This document shows positions 42,676 through 52,678 of a stretch of 64,000 nucleotides of DNA, piece by piece. The translations under genes were made by a program, and so were the position numbers. The DNA is from Clostridiales bacterium 1_7_47FAA (GTDB lineage: Bacteria > Bacillota > Clostridia > Lachnospirales > Lachnospiraceae). The notes under the pieces are model-generated. The model was not told the origin of the DNA, did not search any database, and was given only the letters and a program-made list of their open reading frames with translations. Each line of letters opens with the position of its first letter. Position 1 is the stretch's first letter. The stretch lies in contig DS990264.1 of NCBI GenBank assembly GCA_000155435.1, forward strand, positions 130,615-194,614. The letters run 5' to 3'.

Positions 42676-42907
42676 GCTGTGGCATGATAGCGTTGAAGCG
42701 AGAGGTTGCTGCCCACAAAGTGAGGCAGGTTTTCCGTGGAGCGAATGTCAAGTTAGGAAACTGGCGACAAGTCACTGTACCAATTAAAGAAACTGCAGGA
42801 TAATCAGCAGAATCAGTGTGGAGTTCTTTTAGGACACACACGGAAACGTGTACAGTCACCGCTTGTCGTACTTGGTTTAAAAGTGCGAAAAGGAGGCGAC
42901 TTTTTTT
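42676..42907 (+). promoter_or_regulatory. Structured 5' leader of the S10 operon
   Basis: A long-range helix pairs CGACAAG-ACTGTAC (42765-42780) with GTACAGT-CTTGTCG (42850-42868). It encloses a hairpin with GTGTG/CACAC arms near 42816-42840 and a CTGC/GCAG helix. The fold resembles a ribosomal-protein autoregulatory leader. I do not recognise the specific family; the regulator is probably one of the operon's products, such as L4. AAAAGGAGG of rpsJ follows. Confidence 0.6.
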
Positions 42908-43225
42908 ATGGCAAGTCAAGTAATGAGAATCACTTTAAAGGCTTATGATCATCAGTTAGTAGATCAGTCTGCCGGCAAAATCATCGAGACTGTAAAGAAG
43001 ACAGGATCACAGGTGAGCGGACCGGTGCCGTTACCAACCAAGAAAGAGGTAGTAACTATTCTGCGTGCTGTTCATAAGTACAAAGATTCCAGAGAGCAGT
43101 TCGAACAGAGGACCCACAAGAGGCTCATCGACATCACTGCTCCGAGCCAGAAGACAGTTGATGCACTGTCCAGACTGGAAATGCCGGCTGGCGTGTACAT
43201 CGACATCAAGATGAAGACCAAATAA
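42908..43225 (+). CDS. rpsJ: 30S ribosomal protein S10
   Basis: This 105-residue S10 is full length, with the core [13 protein letters not shown], the [26 protein letters not shown] loop and the PAGVYIDIK end. The start at 42908 gives the N-terminus usual in Lachnospiraceae; AAAAGGAGG is 12 bases upstream. S10 also binds NusB in antitermination. It leads the operon after a structured leader and is separated by about 200 bp from rplC. Confidence 0.97.
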   Translation: MASQVMRITLKAYDHQLVDQSAGKIIETVKKTGSQVSGPVPLPTKKEVVTILRAVHKYKDSREQFEQRTHKRLIDITAPSQKTVDALSRLEMPAGVYIDIKMKTK

Positions 43226-43429
43226 GGTCGGACAATGTTTATATCCTGAAGGGTTTAAATATAGAAGCAACACTGCATTTCCTGTTGAGGAATCAACATA
43301 CCGCACCTTTTGCCTGTGAAGGCAGGGGGATGACCCAGAAGCGGTTCATAGTGTTCCACGTATATTAAGACTGTTCTAGGATGAATGCGAAAGCATTCCG
43401 CTGTAGATCATGAAACAGGAGGTAAGACA

Positions 43430-44065
43430 ATGAAGAAAGCGATTTTAGCAACAAAAGTCGGAATGACCCAGATCTTCAATGAGAATGGTGCGTTAGTTCC
43501 GGTAACCGTACTTCAGGCAGGACCTTGTGTGGTAACACAGGTTAAGACAGCTGAGAACGATGGTTACAAAGCAGTACAGGTTGGTTTTGTTGACAAGAGG
43601 GAAAAACTGGTCAGCAAGCCGCTGAGGGGCCACTTTGATAAGGCCGGAGTTTCTTATAAGAGATATGTAAGGGAATTCAAGTTTGAGAATGCAGAAGAGT
43701 ATTCTGTAAAGGATGAGATTAAGGCAGATATCTTCGCTGCAGGCGATAAGATTGATGCAACCGCTATTTCCAAGGGTAAAGGCTTCCAGGGCGCCATCAA
43801 GAGATATGGACAGCACAGAGGACCCATGGCTCATGGTTCCAAGTTCCATCGTCATCAGGGTTCCAACGGTTCCGCTACCACACCAGGCCGCGTATTCAAG
43901 GGCAAAGGTATGCCAGGCCACATGGGCAGCAAGAAGATTACCGTCCAGAACCTGGAGGTTGTTAAGGTTGATACCGATAATAACCTGATTCTGGTGAAGG
44001 GCGCAGTACCAGGACCTAAGAAGAGCCTGGTAACAATCAAAGAAACCGTTAAGGTTGAAAGGTAA
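43430..44065 (+). CDS. rplC: 50S ribosomal protein L3
   Basis: L3 has 211 residues from the ATG at 43430, preceded by AGGAGG; an ATG at 43385 would add 15 atypical residues. [16 protein letters not shown] is the standard N-terminus, and the long loop reaching the peptidyl-transferase region ([21 protein letters not shown]) is intact. The 200-bp gap upstream has a small hairpin (TGCCT/AGGCA near 43320) but no clear promoter. Confidence 0.97.
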   Translation: MKKAILATKVGMTQIFNENGALVPVTVLQAGPCVVTQVKTAENDGYKAVQVGFVDKREKLVSKPLRGHFDKAGVSYKRYVREFKFENAEEYSVKDEIKADIFAAGDKIDATAISKGKGFQGAIKRYGQHRGPMAHGSKFHRHQGSNGSATTPGRVFKGKGMPGHMGSKKITVQNLEVVKVDTDNNLILVKGAVPGPKKSLVTIKETVKVER

Positions 44066-44093
44066 GCTTTTATAGGAAAGGAGGAACACACAG

Positions 44094-44714
44094 ATGGCAA
44101 ACGTATCTGTTTACAATATGGAAGGTAAAGAAGTTGGCACATTAGAACTGAACGATGCCGTGTTCGGTGTAGAAGTTAACGAGCACCTGGTACATCTTGC
44201 AGTTGTTGCACAGCTTGCTAATAAGCGTCAGGGAACACAGAAAGCAAAGACACGTTCTGAGGTTTCCGGCGGCGGCAGGAAACCGTGGAGACAGAAAGGA
44301 ACCGGTCATGCAAGACAGGGTTCAACCAGGTCTCCTCAGTGGAAGGGCGGCGGCGTGGTATTCGCTCCCACACCAAGGGATTACACAATCAGACTGAACA
44401 AGAAGGAAAAGAGGGCAGCGCTTAAGTCCGCACTCACAAGCCGTGTTCAGGCTAACAAGTTCATTGTTGTAGATGAGCTGAAGTTTGATGAGATCAAGAC
44501 CAAGAAGTTCCAGGGCGTAATGGACAGCCTTAAGGTTAACAAGGCGCTGGTTGTGCTGGCTGACAATGACCAGAACACAGTATTATCCGCAAGGAACGTT
44601 GCAGACGTTAAGACTGCACAGGTTGACTCCATCAATGTATACGACATTCTGAAGTACAACACAGTAGTGGCAACCAAGGCTGCTGTTGCATCCATCGAGG
44701 AGGTGTACGCATAA
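44094..44714 (+). CDS. rplD: 50S ribosomal protein L4
   Basis: This 206-residue L4 has the extended loop [24 protein letters not shown] that lines the exit tunnel. Length is normal. AAAGGAGG precedes the ATG. L4 represses its own S10 operon in enterobacteria; the leader before rpsJ could serve a similar purpose here (inference). It shares one base with the next gene. Confidence 0.97.
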   Translation: MANVSVYNMEGKEVGTLELNDAVFGVEVNEHLVHLAVVAQLANKRQGTQKAKTRSEVSGGGRKPWRQKGTGHARQGSTRSPQWKGGGVVFAPTPRDYTIRLNKKEKRAALKSALTSRVQANKFIVVDELKFDEIKTKKFQGVMDSLKVNKALVVLADNDQNTVLSARNVADVKTAQVDSINVYDILKYNTVVATKAAVASIEEVYA

Positions 44715-45013
44715 TGGCAGATATTAAGTACTATGACGTCATTTTAAAACCAGTTATTACTGAGAAGAGCATGAACGCCATGACAGACAAGAAGTATACT
44801 TTCATGGTTCATGTAGATGCCAATAAATCCATGATTAAAGAAGCTGTTGAGAAGATGTTCCCAGGCACCAAGGTTGAGACTGTGAACACCATGAACTGTG
44901 AAGGAAAGGTCAAGAGAAGAGGAACCACCTTCGGCAGGACAGCTGCTTCCAAAAAGGCAATCGTAAAGCTGACAGAAGACAGCAAGGAAATAGAGATTTT
45001 CCAGGGGCTGTAA
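44714..45013 (+). CDS. rplW: 50S ribosomal protein L23
   Basis: This 99-residue L23 begins with the typical [16 protein letters not shown] and has the [19 protein letters not shown] loop. It sits at the tunnel exit, where trigger factor and SRP dock. Its start overlaps the last base of rplD. A 240-bp gap with a repeat element follows before rplB. Confidence 0.97.
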   Translation: MADIKYYDVILKPVITEKSMNAMTDKKYTFMVHVDANKSMIKEAVEKMFPGTKVETVNTMNCEGKVKRRGTTFGRTAASKKAIVKLTEDSKEIEIFQGL

Positions 45014-45094
45014 GCACTTAGTGAGGTATCTCACGAACTTAGTGCGAACGCCGTTCCCGAGACTTAGCGAGGTCTTTTCGAACTTAGTCGAGCG
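45014..45094 (+). repeat. Intra-operon palindromic repeat, copy 1
   Basis: Two related half-units, each cttag(t/c)gaggt...tc(a/g)cgaacttag, lie in tandem. Each has a short stem such as GTGAG/CTCAC or CGA/TCG. It starts at the rplW stop codon. The remaining gap to 45254 shows a small GCCGG-rich dyad near 45150 and the rplB ribosome binding site. Copies recur at 49878 and, inverted, at 50419. Confidence 0.85.
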
Positions 45095-45254
45095 GAACCC
45101 GTTGCGGTTAAGAATACCTTAACCCAACAAACCATCCACCCGCCGGGCATCCCCGGCCGGAGAACTTATACGGCATCCCATTCACAGGGGACATCCCAGA
45201 TATCCCGTCCAGAACCGCATGCCGTGAAAAGAAAATGAAAAGGAGTAAAATGTC

Positions 45255-46100
45255 ATGGGAATTAAGAAGTATAATGCTTATACACCTTCCAGAAGACATA
45301 TGACCGGCTCTGATTTCAAGGAAATCACCAAGACCACCCCAGAAAAGTCTCTGGTAGTTTCCCTGAACAAGAACGCAGGTCGTAACAATCAGGGTAAAAT
45401 CACTGTCCGTCACAGAGGCGGCGGCAGCAGAAGAAAATACAGGATCATTGATTTCAAGAGAAACAGCAAGGATGGTATCCCGGCAACCGTTATCGGTATC
45501 GAGTACGATCCAAACAGAACCGCCAACATTGCACTGATCTGCTACGCAGACGGTACCAAGTCTTATATCCTGGCCCCACAGGGCTTAACTGATGGAATGA
45601 AGGTTGTAAGCGGCGATACTGCAGAGGCAAAGCTTGGCAACTGTATGCCGCTGTACCACATCCCGGTTGGTACACAGGTACACAACATTGAGTTATATCC
45701 TGGCAAGGGCGGCCAGTTAGTCCGTTCCGCCGGTAATGCAGCACAGCTGATGGCTAAGGAAGGCAAGTATGCCACCTTACGTTTACCTTCAGGTGAAATG
45801 AGAATGGTTCCAATCATCTGCCGCGCAACAATCGGTGTTGTTGGCAATGGTGAACACTCCCTGATCAACATTGGTAAAGCTGGTAGAAAGCGCAACATGG
45901 GTATCAGACCAACAGTCCGCGGTTCCGTAATGAACCCTAACGACCATCCACACGGTGGTGGTGAAGGTAAGTGTGGTATCGGACGTCCAGGTCCATGCAC
46001 ACCATGGGGCAAGCCTGCTCTGGGTCTGAAGACCAGAAAGAAAAACAAGCAGTCTAACAAGTTGATCGTAAGAAGACGTGATGGCAGAACCATCAAATAG
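45255..46100 (+). CDS. rplB: 50S ribosomal protein L2
   Basis: L2 is full length at 281 residues, with [11 protein letters not shown], the [22 protein letters not shown] signature region including the functional His, and a basic C-terminus. L2 is needed for subunit joining. AAAAGGAG precedes the ATG. It follows the 240-bp gap that contains the repeat, so translation is independent of rplW. Confidence 0.97.
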   Translation: MGIKKYNAYTPSRRHMTGSDFKEITKTTPEKSLVVSLNKNAGRNNQGKITVRHRGGGSRRKYRIIDFKRNSKDGIPATVIGIEYDPNRTANIALICYADGTKSYILAPQGLTDGMKVVSGDTAEAKLGNCMPLYHIPVGTQVHNIELYPGKGGQLVRSAGNAAQLMAKEGKYATLRLPSGEMRMVPIICRATIGVVGNGEHSLINIGKAGRKRNMGIRPTVRGSVMNPNDHPHGGGEGKCGIGRPGPCTPWGKPALGLKTRKKNKQSNKLIVRRRDGRTIK

Positions 46101-46120
46101 TTAAAGGAGGTTAAGAACAC

Positions 46121-46405
46121 ATGGCTCGTTCACTGAAAAAAGGACCATTTGCAGACGCGCATCTGTTAAAGAAAGTAGACGCAATGAATGCAGCAGGACA
46201 GAAGCAGGTAATTAAGACCTGGTCCCGCCGTTCTACAATCTTCCCACAGTTTGTTGGTCATACAATTGCAGTTCATGACGGTAGGAAACACGTTCCGGTA
46301 TATGTAACCGAAGATATGGTAGGACATAAACTGGGCGAATTCGTAGCAACCAGGACCTACAGGGGTCACGGAAAAGACGAGAAGAAATCCGGCGTGAGAA
46401 AGTAA
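46121..46405 (+). CDS. rpsS: 30S ribosomal protein S19
   Basis: S19 has 94 residues: [19 protein letters not shown] start, the [29 protein letters not shown] core and the GHKLGEF end. It contacts S13 in the 30S head. AAAGGAGG lies before the ATG, 20 bp after rplB. Confidence 0.97.
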   Translation: MARSLKKGPFADAHLLKKVDAMNAAGQKQVIKTWSRRSTIFPQFVGHTIAVHDGRKHVPVYVTEDMVGHKLGEFVATRTYRGHGKDEKKSGVRK

Positions 46406-46436
46406 TTCACGGGTAAATTGAAAGGAGGTTTTACCA

Positions 46437-46823
46437 ATGGCAAAAGGACATAGATCCCAAGTCAAGAGAGAGAGAAATGCCCAGAAGGACACAAGACCAA
46501 GCGCAACACTGTCTTACGCTAGAGTGTCTGTCCAGAAGGCTTGTTTCGTATTAGATGCCGTTAGAGGCAAAGATTTAGAAACCGCACTTGGTATTGTAAC
46601 TTACAATCCCAGATATGCTTCCAGCTTAGTTAAGAAGTTACTGGAATCAGCAGCAGCAAATGCTGAGAACAATAACGGAATGGATAGGTCAAAACTTTAC
46701 GTAGAGGAATGCTACGCAAACCAGGGCCCAACCATGAAGAGAGTCAGACCGAGAGCTCAGGGACGTGCTTACAGGATCGAGAAGAGAATGAGCCACATCA
46801 CTGTTGTTCTGAATGAGAGATAG
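46437..46823 (+). CDS. rplV: 50S ribosomal protein L22
   Basis: L22 has 128 residues, with the conserved SAAANAENN segment and the tunnel beta-hairpin around GPTMKRVRPRAQGRAYRI. The N-terminus (MAKGHRSQVKRERNAQKDTRP) is longer than in E. coli, as is usual in the group. AAAGGAGG precedes the ATG. Confidence 0.97.
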   Translation: MAKGHRSQVKRERNAQKDTRPSATLSYARVSVQKACFVLDAVRGKDLETALGIVTYNPRYASSLVKKLLESAAANAENNNGMDRSKLYVEECYANQGPTMKRVRPRAQGRAYRIEKRMSHITVVLNER

Positions 46824-46832
46824 GAGGCAAAT

Positions 46833-47489
46833 ATGGGACAGAAAGTTAATCCACACGGCTTAAGGGTCGGTGTTATTAAAGACTGGGATTCCAAGTGGTA
46901 TGCAGAAGCTGATTTTGCTGACTGCCTGGTTGAAGATTATAATATTAGAAAGTTCCTGAAGAAGAGACTGTTCAGTGCCGGTATTTCCAAAATCGAGATT
47001 GAGCGTGCTTCCGACAGGGTGAAGGTCATCATCTATACCGCTAAGCCAGGCGTGGTTATCGGTAAGGGTGGTTCTGAGATTGAGAAGTTAAAGAAAGAAG
47101 TCCAGAAGCTGACTGATAAGAAACTGTTTGTAGACATCAAGGAAATCAAGCGTCCGGATAAGGATGCACAGCTGGTTGCAGAGTCCATCGCATCACAGCT
47201 TGAGAACCGTGTTTCCTTCCGCCGCGCAATGAAGTCCACCATGGGCAGGACCATGAAGGCTGGCGTTAAGGGCATCAAGACTGCTGTTGCTGGCCGTCTT
47301 GGCGGTGCAGATATTGCACGTACCGAGTTCTACAGCGAGGGTACAATCCCGCTTCAGACATTAAGAGCAGATATTGACTATGGTTTCGCAGAAGCAGATA
47401 CAACCTACGGCAAGCTTGGCGTTAAGGTTTGGATCTACAAGGGCGAAGTACTTCCTACTAAAGGAAACAAGGAAGGGAGCGATAAATAA
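46833..47489 (+). CDS. rpsC: 30S ribosomal protein S3
   Basis: S3 has 218 residues, starting [20 protein letters not shown]. The KH-type domain has [15 protein letters not shown] and the C-terminal domain [12 protein letters not shown]. It helps form the mRNA entry channel. TAGGAGG overlaps the rplV stop region. Its stop overlaps the rplP start. Confidence 0.97.
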   Translation: MGQKVNPHGLRVGVIKDWDSKWYAEADFADCLVEDYNIRKFLKKRLFSAGISKIEIERASDRVKVIIYTAKPGVVIGKGGSEIEKLKKEVQKLTDKKLFVDIKEIKRPDKDAQLVAESIASQLENRVSFRRAMKSTMGRTMKAGVKGIKTAVAGRLGGADIARTEFYSEGTIPLQTLRADIDYGFAEADTTYGKLGVKVWIYKGEVLPTKGNKEGSDK

Positions 47490-47926
47490 TGTTAATGCCT
47501 AAGAGAGTTAAGCGTCGTAAACAGTTCCGTGGATCTATGGCCGGTAAAGCTTTAAGAGGCAATACGATTTCTAACGGTGAGTTCGGTTTAGTCGCTACTG
47601 AGCCATGTTGGATTAAGTCAAACCAGATTGAGGCAGCCCGTGTTGCCATGACCCGTTACATTAAGCGTGGTGGTAAAGTCTGGATTAAGATTTTCCCCGA
47701 TAAACCTGTAACAGCAAAGCCAGCAGAAACCCGTATGGGTTCCGGTAAAGGCGCTCTGGAGTACTGGGTAGCAGTTGTAAAGCCAGGCCGCGTATTATTT
47801 GAAATCGCTGGTGTACCAGAGGAAACAGCTAGGGAAGCTCTGCGTCTTGCAATGCACAAGCTGCCATGCAAGTGTAAGATTGCTTCTAAAGCAGATTTAG
47901 AAGGCGGTGATAACAGTGAAAACTAA
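47489..47926 (+). CDS. rplP: 50S ribosomal protein L16
   Basis: L16 has 145 residues, with [15 protein letters not shown] start, the [26 protein letters not shown] loop reaching the A site, and [18 protein letters not shown]. It starts within the end of rpsC (one shared base) and overlaps rpmC by 11 bp, so the three genes are translationally coupled. Confidence 0.97.
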   Translation: MLMPKRVKRRKQFRGSMAGKALRGNTISNGEFGLVATEPCWIKSNQIEAARVAMTRYIKRGGKVWIKIFPDKPVTAKPAETRMGSGKGALEYWVAVVKPGRVLFEIAGVPEETAREALRLAMHKLPCKCKIASKADLEGGDNSEN

Positions 47927-48119
47927 TAAGTTTGTAGAAGAATTAAAGAATAAGTCAGCAAACCAGCTGAATGAAGAGTTAGTAGCTGCGAAGAAGGAAC
48001 TGTTCAATTTAAGATTCCAGAATGCAACCAATCAGTTAGATAACACATCCAGAATCAAGGAAGTACGCAAGAATATTGCCAGGATCCAGACTGTTATCAC
48101 TGAGAAGGCTAATGCTTAA
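47916..48119 (+). CDS. rpmC: 50S ribosomal protein L29
   Basis: L29 has 67 residues from the GTG at 47916, giving the usual [14 protein letters not shown] start; a GTG at 47907 would add three residues. The antiparallel two-helix protein keeps [20 protein letters not shown]. It lies near the tunnel exit beside L23. The start is inside rplP. Confidence 0.95.
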   Translation: MKTNKFVEELKNKSANQLNEELVAAKKELFNLRFQNATNQLDNTSRIKEVRKNIARIQTVITEKANA

Positions 48120-48136
48120 TGAAAGGAGAACTTACC

Positions 48137-48391
48137 GTGGAAAGAAATTTAAGAAAAACCCGTACCGGTAAAGTGGTTAGCAATAAAATGGACAAAACCA
48201 TTGTTGTAGCAATCGAGGACCACATTAAACACCCACTGATCGGTAAGATCGTTAAGAAAACCGTTAAGTTAAAAGCTCATGACGAGAAGAATGAATGCGG
48301 CATCGGTGATAAAGTTAAAGTAATGGAAACAAGACCACTGTCCAAGGATAAGAGATGGAGACTTGTTGAAGTTATCGAGAAAGCAAGATAA
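48137..48391 (+). CDS. rpsQ: 30S ribosomal protein S17
   Basis: S17 has 84 residues from the GTG at 48137, with AAAGGAG 8 bases upstream; an ATG at 48119 falls before that site. The OB-fold core is [19 protein letters not shown] and [27 protein letters not shown]. It is an early 16S-binding protein. Confidence 0.95.
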   Translation: MERNLRKTRTGKVVSNKMDKTIVVAIEDHIKHPLIGKIVKKTVKLKAHDEKNECGIGDKVKVMETRPLSKDKRWRLVEVIEKAR

Positions 48392-48416
48392 TTGAGATGA
48401 GGAAGGAGTAACAGGT

Positions 48417-48785
48417 ATGGTTCAGCAGGAAACAAGACTTAGGGTTGCCGACAATACCGGTGCAAAAGAACTTCTCTGCATCCGTGTATTAGGTGGTTCA
48501 ACCAGAAGATATGCCAATATCGGTGATATCATCGTTGCTTCCGTTAAAGATGCAACACCAGGCGGTGTTGTAAAGAAGGGCGATGTTGTAAAAGCTGTGG
48601 TTGTGCGCACGAAAAAAGGCGCCCGTCGTAAAGATGGTTCTTACATCAAGTTTGATGAGAACGCAGCAGTAATTATTAAGGATGACAAGACTCCAAGAGG
48701 AACTCGTATCTTTGGGCCTGTAGCAAGAGAATTAAGAGACAAACAGTTCATGAAGATTGTCTCCTTAGCTCCAGAAGTATTATAA
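48417..48785 (+). CDS. rplN: 50S ribosomal protein L14
   Basis: L14 has 122 residues, [27 protein letters not shown] start, the [19 protein letters not shown] loop and a [23 protein letters not shown] end, all standard. GAAGGAG precedes the ATG. It forms part of an intersubunit bridge. Confidence 0.97.
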   Translation: MVQQETRLRVADNTGAKELLCIRVLGGSTRRYANIGDIIVASVKDATPGGVVKKGDVVKAVVVRTKKGARRKDGSYIKFDENAAVIIKDDKTPRGTRIFGPVARELRDKQFMKIVSLAPEVL

Positions 48786-48798
48786 GGGGGTGTCCACT

Positions 48799-49104
48799 GT
48801 GCATAAAATCAAAAAAGACGACTTAGTAGTCGTAATCGCAGGTAAAGATAAAGATAAGCAGGGTAAAGTAATCTCTGTTGATACAAAGAAGAATAGGGTT
48901 CTGGTTCAGGGCTGCAATATGATTACCAAGCACACAAAGCAGGCTCCTGGCAATCCACAGGGCGGCATCGTGAATCAGGAAGCTCCTATTGATATCTCCA
49001 ATGTAATGCTGGTAGTTGACGGCAAGGCAACCAGGGTCGGCTTTGAAGTAAAAGACGGCAAGAAGGTTCGCGTGGCAAAGAAGACTGGCAAAGTGATTGA
49101 TTAA
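48799..49104 (+). CDS. rplX: 50S ribosomal protein L24
   Basis: L24 has 101 residues from the GTG at 48799 ([24 protein letters not shown]); a GTG at 48790 is too close to AAGGGGG. The KOW motif and [19 protein letters not shown] segment are intact. It is an assembly initiator of the 50S subunit. Confidence 0.94.
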   Translation: MHKIKKDDLVVVIAGKDKDKQGKVISVDTKKNRVLVQGCNMITKHTKQAPGNPQGGIVNQEAPIDISNVMLVVDGKATRVGFEVKDGKKVRVAKKTGKVID

Positions 49105-49127
49105 TTCAGGAGAGGAGGAAATAAACG

Positions 49128-49667
49128 TTGGCTAGATTAAAAGAACAGTATCAGAGCGAGATGGTAGACGCACTGATGAAGAAATTTGGATATAAGAACG
49201 TTATGCAGGTGCCGAAGCTTGATAAGATTGTTATCAACATGGGCGTAGGCGAAGCAAAAGAAAATGCCAAGGTCCTGGATTCAGCTGTAAGAGATCTGGA
49301 AATCATCTCCGGTCAGAAGGCTATTACCACCAAGGCTAAGAAGTCCATCGCTAACTTCAAACTCCGTGAAGGCATGGCAATCGGCTGCAAGGTAACCCTG
49401 CGCGGCGAGAGGATGTATGAATTCCTTGACCGTCTGGTAAACCTGGCACTGCCTCGTGTACGTGACTTTAGAGGTGTTAACCCTAACGCATTTGATGGCA
49501 GAGGAAACTATGCGCTCGGTATCAAAGAGCAGCTGATTTTCCCTGAGATTGAGTACGACAAAGTTGACAAGGTAAGAGGTATGGATATTATCTTCGTTAC
49601 CACCGCTAAGACTGACGAAGAAGCTCGTGAACTTTTGACATTATTCAACATGCCGTTTGCAAAATAG
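49128..49667 (+). CDS. rplE: 50S ribosomal protein L5
   Basis: L5 has 179 residues and a TTG start, backed by AGAGGAGG 9 bases upstream. Core segments are [53 protein letters not shown] and [18 protein letters not shown]. It binds 5S rRNA with L18. Confidence 0.97.
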   Translation: MARLKEQYQSEMVDALMKKFGYKNVMQVPKLDKIVINMGVGEAKENAKVLDSAVRDLEIISGQKAITTKAKKSIANFKLREGMAIGCKVTLRGERMYEFLDRLVNLALPRVRDFRGVNPNAFDGRGNYALGIKEQLIFPEIEYDKVDKVRGMDIIFVTTAKTDEEARELLTLFNMPFAK

Positions 49668-49684
49668 TTAGGAGGAAACTTTTC

Positions 49685-49870
49685 ATGGCTAAGACTTCAA
49701 TGAAGATTAAACAGCAGCGTCCGGCTAAATTCTCTTCCAGAGAGTACAACCGCTGCAGAATCTGCGGCCGCCCACATGCTTATTTAAGAAAATACGGTAT
49801 CTGCCGTATCTGTTTCCGTGAGTTAGCATACAAGGGTCAGATTCCCGGCGTTAAGAAAGCTAGCTGGTAG
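49685..49870 (+). CDS. rpsZ: 30S ribosomal protein S14, zinc-binding type Z
   Basis: This 61-residue short S14 has its four zinc Cys in RCRICGRPH and ICRICFRE. It is the zinc-containing form common in Firmicutes; a zinc-free copy may exist elsewhere. TAGGAGG precedes the ATG. Confidence 0.96.
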   Translation: MAKTSMKIKQQRPAKFSSREYNRCRICGRPHAYLRKYGICRICFRELAYKGQIPGVKKASW

Positions 49871-49877
49871 GCATTGA

Positions 49878-49960
49878 GCACTTAGTGAGGTCTTTCACGA
49901 GCTTAGTGCGAAAGCCCGTCCCGAGACTTGGCGAGGTTTTTTCGAGCCTAGACGAGTGGA
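49878..49960 (+). repeat. Intra-operon palindromic repeat, copy 2
   Basis: This is the same two-half-unit layout as at 45014 (gcacttagtgaggtctttca, then acttggcgaggttttttcga), just after the S14 stop. It differs from copy 1 at about a dozen positions. Confidence 0.85.
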
Positions 49961-50000
49961 CGAAGCAAGAGAATATTTATAGAGAAGGAGGCATTTTAAA

Positions 50001-50402
50001 ATGACAATGAGCGATCCGATTGCAGATATGCTTACAAGAATCCGTAATGCAAACACTGCAAAACATGATACAGTAGACGTACCTTCATCCAAGATGAAAT
50101 TAGCTATCGCTGATATCCTGGTAAAAGAGGGTTATGTTGCAAAGTACGACATGGTAGAGGACGGCGGTTTCCAGACCATCAGAATCACCCTGAAGTACGG
50201 TAAAGATAAAAACGAGAAAATCATTTCCGGTATTAAGAGAATCTCCAAACCAGGCCTGCGTGTATACGCAAACAAGGAAGAGCTTCCCAAAGTACTGGGT
50301 GGACTTGGCACCGCAATCATTTCCACCAACCAGGGTGTGATTACGGATAAAGAAGCACGTCAGTTAGGCGTTGGCGGCGAAGTGCTGGCATTTGTATGGT
50401 AA
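50001..50402 (+). CDS. rpsH: 30S ribosomal protein S8
   Basis: S8 has 133 residues: [33 protein letters not shown] start and the [26 protein letters not shown] end. AAGGAGG is 9 bases before the first ATG; a second ATG at 50007 is possible. S8 represses the spc operon in E. coli. A 130-bp gap with repeat copy 2 precedes it. Confidence 0.97.
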   Translation: MTMSDPIADMLTRIRNANTAKHDTVDVPSSKMKLAIADILVKEGYVAKYDMVEDGGFQTIRITLKYGKDKNEKIISGIKRISKPGLRVYANKEELPKVLGGLGTAIISTNQGVITDKEARQLGVGGEVLAFVW

Positions 50403-50418
50403 GGAAACTTCGATGCTG

Positions 50419-50496
50419 CTAAGCTCGAAAAGACCTCGCTAAGTACCGCGAAGTGCTTTCACACGTAAGCGCCTAGAGAACAGGCGCCAAGTGTTC
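50419..50496 (-). repeat. Intra-operon palindromic repeat, copy 3, inverted
   Basis: Read on the minus strand it contains cttagcgaggtcttttcgag followed by cttag, matching the second half-unit of copy 1. The first half is less well kept. It lies between rpsH and rplF. A GGCGCC-type stem (agcgcctag...aggcgcc) follows near 50469-50490. Confidence 0.75.
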
Positions 50497-50560
50497 AATG
50501 CAACTGAAAACAGAAGGAACGCCTAAGTTCCTTCCGAAAATTTAAGTAGGAGGTAAAGGC

Positions 50561-51103
50561 ATGTCACGTATCGGTAGAATGCCAGTTGCGGTTCCGGCAG
50601 GTGTTACTGTCACAATCGCAGAAGGAAATAAAGTGACTGTAAAAGGTCCAAAAGGAACATTGGAGAGAGAACTCCCAGTAGAGATGTCCATCGAGCAGAA
50701 GGATGGACAGATAATCGTAAGCAGACCAAATGATTTAAAGAGAATGAAATCTTTACATGGCCTGACCAGAACCCTGGTTAACAACATGATCCATGGTGTT
50801 ACGGAAGGGTATGAGAAGGTCCTGGAAGTAAATGGTGTCGGTTACAGGGCAGCTAAGCAGGGCAAGAAGCTTACTCTGAACCTGGGCTATTCCCATCCGG
50901 TGGAGATGGAAGATCCTGAAGGTATCGAGACTGTCTTAGAAGGACAGAACAAGATTACCGTTAAAGGTATCAGTAAAGAAAAAGTTGGCCAATACGCTGC
51001 TGAAATCAGAGACAAGAGAAGACCTGAGCCATACAAGGGCAAGGGTATCAAGTATGCTGACGAAGTGATCAGACGTAAAGTTGGTAAGACTGGTAAGAAA
51101 TAA
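50561..51103 (+). CDS. rplF: 50S ribosomal protein L6
   Basis: L6 has 180 residues with two duplicated domains, [19 protein letters not shown] at the start and the signature [31 protein letters not shown] at the end. AGGAGG lies before the ATG. It lies close to the sarcin-ricin loop. Confidence 0.97.
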   Translation: MSRIGRMPVAVPAGVTVTIAEGNKVTVKGPKGTLERELPVEMSIEQKDGQIIVSRPNDLKRMKSLHGLTRTLVNNMIHGVTEGYEKVLEVNGVGYRAAKQGKKLTLNLGYSHPVEMEDPEGIETVLEGQNKITVKGISKEKVGQYAAEIRDKRRPEPYKGKGIKYADEVIRRKVGKTGKK

Positions 51104-51120
51104 TTAAGGAGAGTGTAAAA

Positions 51121-51489
51121 ATGGTTAACAAACAGTCAAGAAGCGAAGTTCGCGTAAAGAAACACAACAGAATGCGTAACCGTTTTGCTGGCACAGCAGA
51201 GAGACCGCGTCTGGCAGTGTTCAGAAGTAATAATCATATGTATGCTCAAATTATCGACGATACGGTTGGTAACACTTTAGTTGCTGCTTCCACAGTTGAG
51301 AAAGAAGTTAATGCTGAACTGGAGAAGACAAACGACAAGGCAGCTGCAGCATATGTAGGTACAGTAATCGCAAAGAGGGCCCTTGAAAAAGGTATCAAGG
51401 AAGTTGTTTTCGATAGAGGCGGCTTTATATATCAGGGCAAAGTTCAGGTATTAGCAGACGCAGCCCGCGAGGCTGGTCTGGATTTCTAA
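51121..51489 (+). CDS. rplR: 50S ribosomal protein L18
   Basis: L18 has 122 residues: [29 protein letters not shown] core and [26 protein letters not shown] end. It binds 5S rRNA. AAGGAGAG is upstream of the ATG, with a 17-bp gap after rplF. Confidence 0.97.
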   Translation: MVNKQSRSEVRVKKHNRMRNRFAGTAERPRLAVFRSNNHMYAQIIDDTVGNTLVAASTVEKEVNAELEKTNDKAAAAYVGTVIAKRALEKGIKEVVFDRGGFIYQGKVQVLADAAREAGLDF

Positions 51490-51504
51490 GAGAGGAGAAC
51501 AAGC

Positions 51505-52014
51505 ATGAAGCGTACAATTATTGATGCCAGTCAGATGGAACTGAATGATAAGGTAGTGGCAATCAAGAGAGTATCCAAGACTGTTAAAGGTGGACGTACC
51601 ATGAGATTTTCCGCTCTGGTAGTAGTTGGTGATGGTAACGGCCATGTCGGCGCCGGTTTAGGCAAGGCAGGCGAGGTTCCTGAAGCCATCCGCAAAGGTA
51701 AAGAAGCCGCAATTAAGAATCTGGTAGAAATTCCAGTTGATGAGAATAAGAGTATCCCACATGATTTTATTGGTAAATTCGGAAGTGCAGCTGTTCTGTT
51801 AAAGAAAGCTCCGGAAGGTACCGGTGTTATCGCAGGAGGTCCTGCGCGTTCCGTACTTGAGATGGCAGGAATTAAGAACATCCGTACAAAGTCCTTAGGT
51901 TCCAACAACAAGACGAACGTAGTCCTGGCAACCCTTGCTGGCCTGACTTCACTGAAGACACCAGAAGAATTTGCAAGACTGCGCGGCAAATCTGTGGAAG
52001 AAATTGTAGGCTAA
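51505..52014 (+). CDS. rpsE: 30S ribosomal protein S5
   Basis: S5 has 169 residues: the N-terminal double-stranded-RNA-binding domain ([38 protein letters not shown]) and a C-terminal domain ending in GKSVEEIVG. It contributes to decoding fidelity and mRNA unwinding. GAGAGGAG precedes the ATG. Confidence 0.97.
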   Translation: MKRTIIDASQMELNDKVVAIKRVSKTVKGGRTMRFSALVVVGDGNGHVGAGLGKAGEVPEAIRKGKEAAIKNLVEIPVDENKSIPHDFIGKFGSAAVLLKKAPEGTGVIAGGPARSVLEMAGIKNIRTKSLGSNNKTNVVLATLAGLTSLKTPEEFARLRGKSVEEIVG

Positions 52015-52029
52015 TAGGAGGAGAAAGAC

Positions 52030-52212
52030 ATGGCAGAGAAATTAAAAATCACATTAGTCAAGTCCCCTATCGGTGCTGTTCCAAAGCAGAAGGCAACTGT
52101 TGTGGCTCTTGGCCTGAACAAGATGCACAAGACAGTTGAGATGCCAGATAATGGCGCTGTCAGAGGCATGATTGCAAGCGTAAGACATTTAGTAAAAGTT
52201 GAAGAAATCTAA
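52030..52212 (+). CDS. rpmD: 50S ribosomal protein L30
   Basis: L30 has 60 residues: [35 protein letters not shown] and the end [13 protein letters not shown]. Size is normal for bacteria. TAGGAGGAG precedes the ATG. Confidence 0.96.
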   Translation: MAEKLKITLVKSPIGAVPKQKATVVALGLNKMHKTVEMPDNGAVRGMIASVRHLVKVEEI

Positions 52213-52237
52213 TCAGATAAAGTAAGGAGGTGCAGTC

Positions 52238-52678
52238 ATGGAATTGTCAAATTTACAGCCTGCTGCAGGTTCAAAGCATAGCGATAATTTTAGAAGAGGC
52301 CGTGGCCACGGTTCAGGTAATGGTAAGACCGCTGGTAAGGGCCACAAAGGTCAGAAGGCCCGTTCAGGGGCAACAAGACCTGGCTTTGAAGGCGGACAGA
52401 TGCCTTTATACAGGCGTATCCCAAAGCGTGGTTTCACCAATATGAATTCTAAGACTATTGTAGGTATTAACGTAAGCGCACTGGAGCGGTTCGACAATGA
52501 TGCTGAAGTTACAGTTGAGACTTTAATCGAGGCCGGCATTGTTAAGAATCCAAGAGATGGTGTTAAGATCCTTGGAAATGGAGAATTAACCAAAAAGCTG
52601 ACCGTTAAGGTTAATGCATTCAGTGAAGGTGCAAAATCTAAAATCGAAGCTTTAGGTGGAACCTGCGAGGTGATCTAA
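52238..52678 (+). CDS. rplO: 50S ribosomal protein L15
   Basis: L15 has 146 residues: [14 protein letters not shown] start, a Gly/Lys/Arg-rich N-terminal tail ([25 protein letters not shown]) and the C-terminal [30 protein letters not shown] precedes the ATG. Its stop shares a base with the secY start. Confidence 0.97.
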   Translation: MELSNLQPAAGSKHSDNFRRGRGHGSGNGKTAGKGHKGQKARSGATRPGFEGGQMPLYRRIPKRGFTNMNSKTIVGINVSALERFDNDAEVTVETLIEAGIVKNPRDGVKILGNGELTKKLTVKVNAFSEGAKSKIEALGGTCEVI

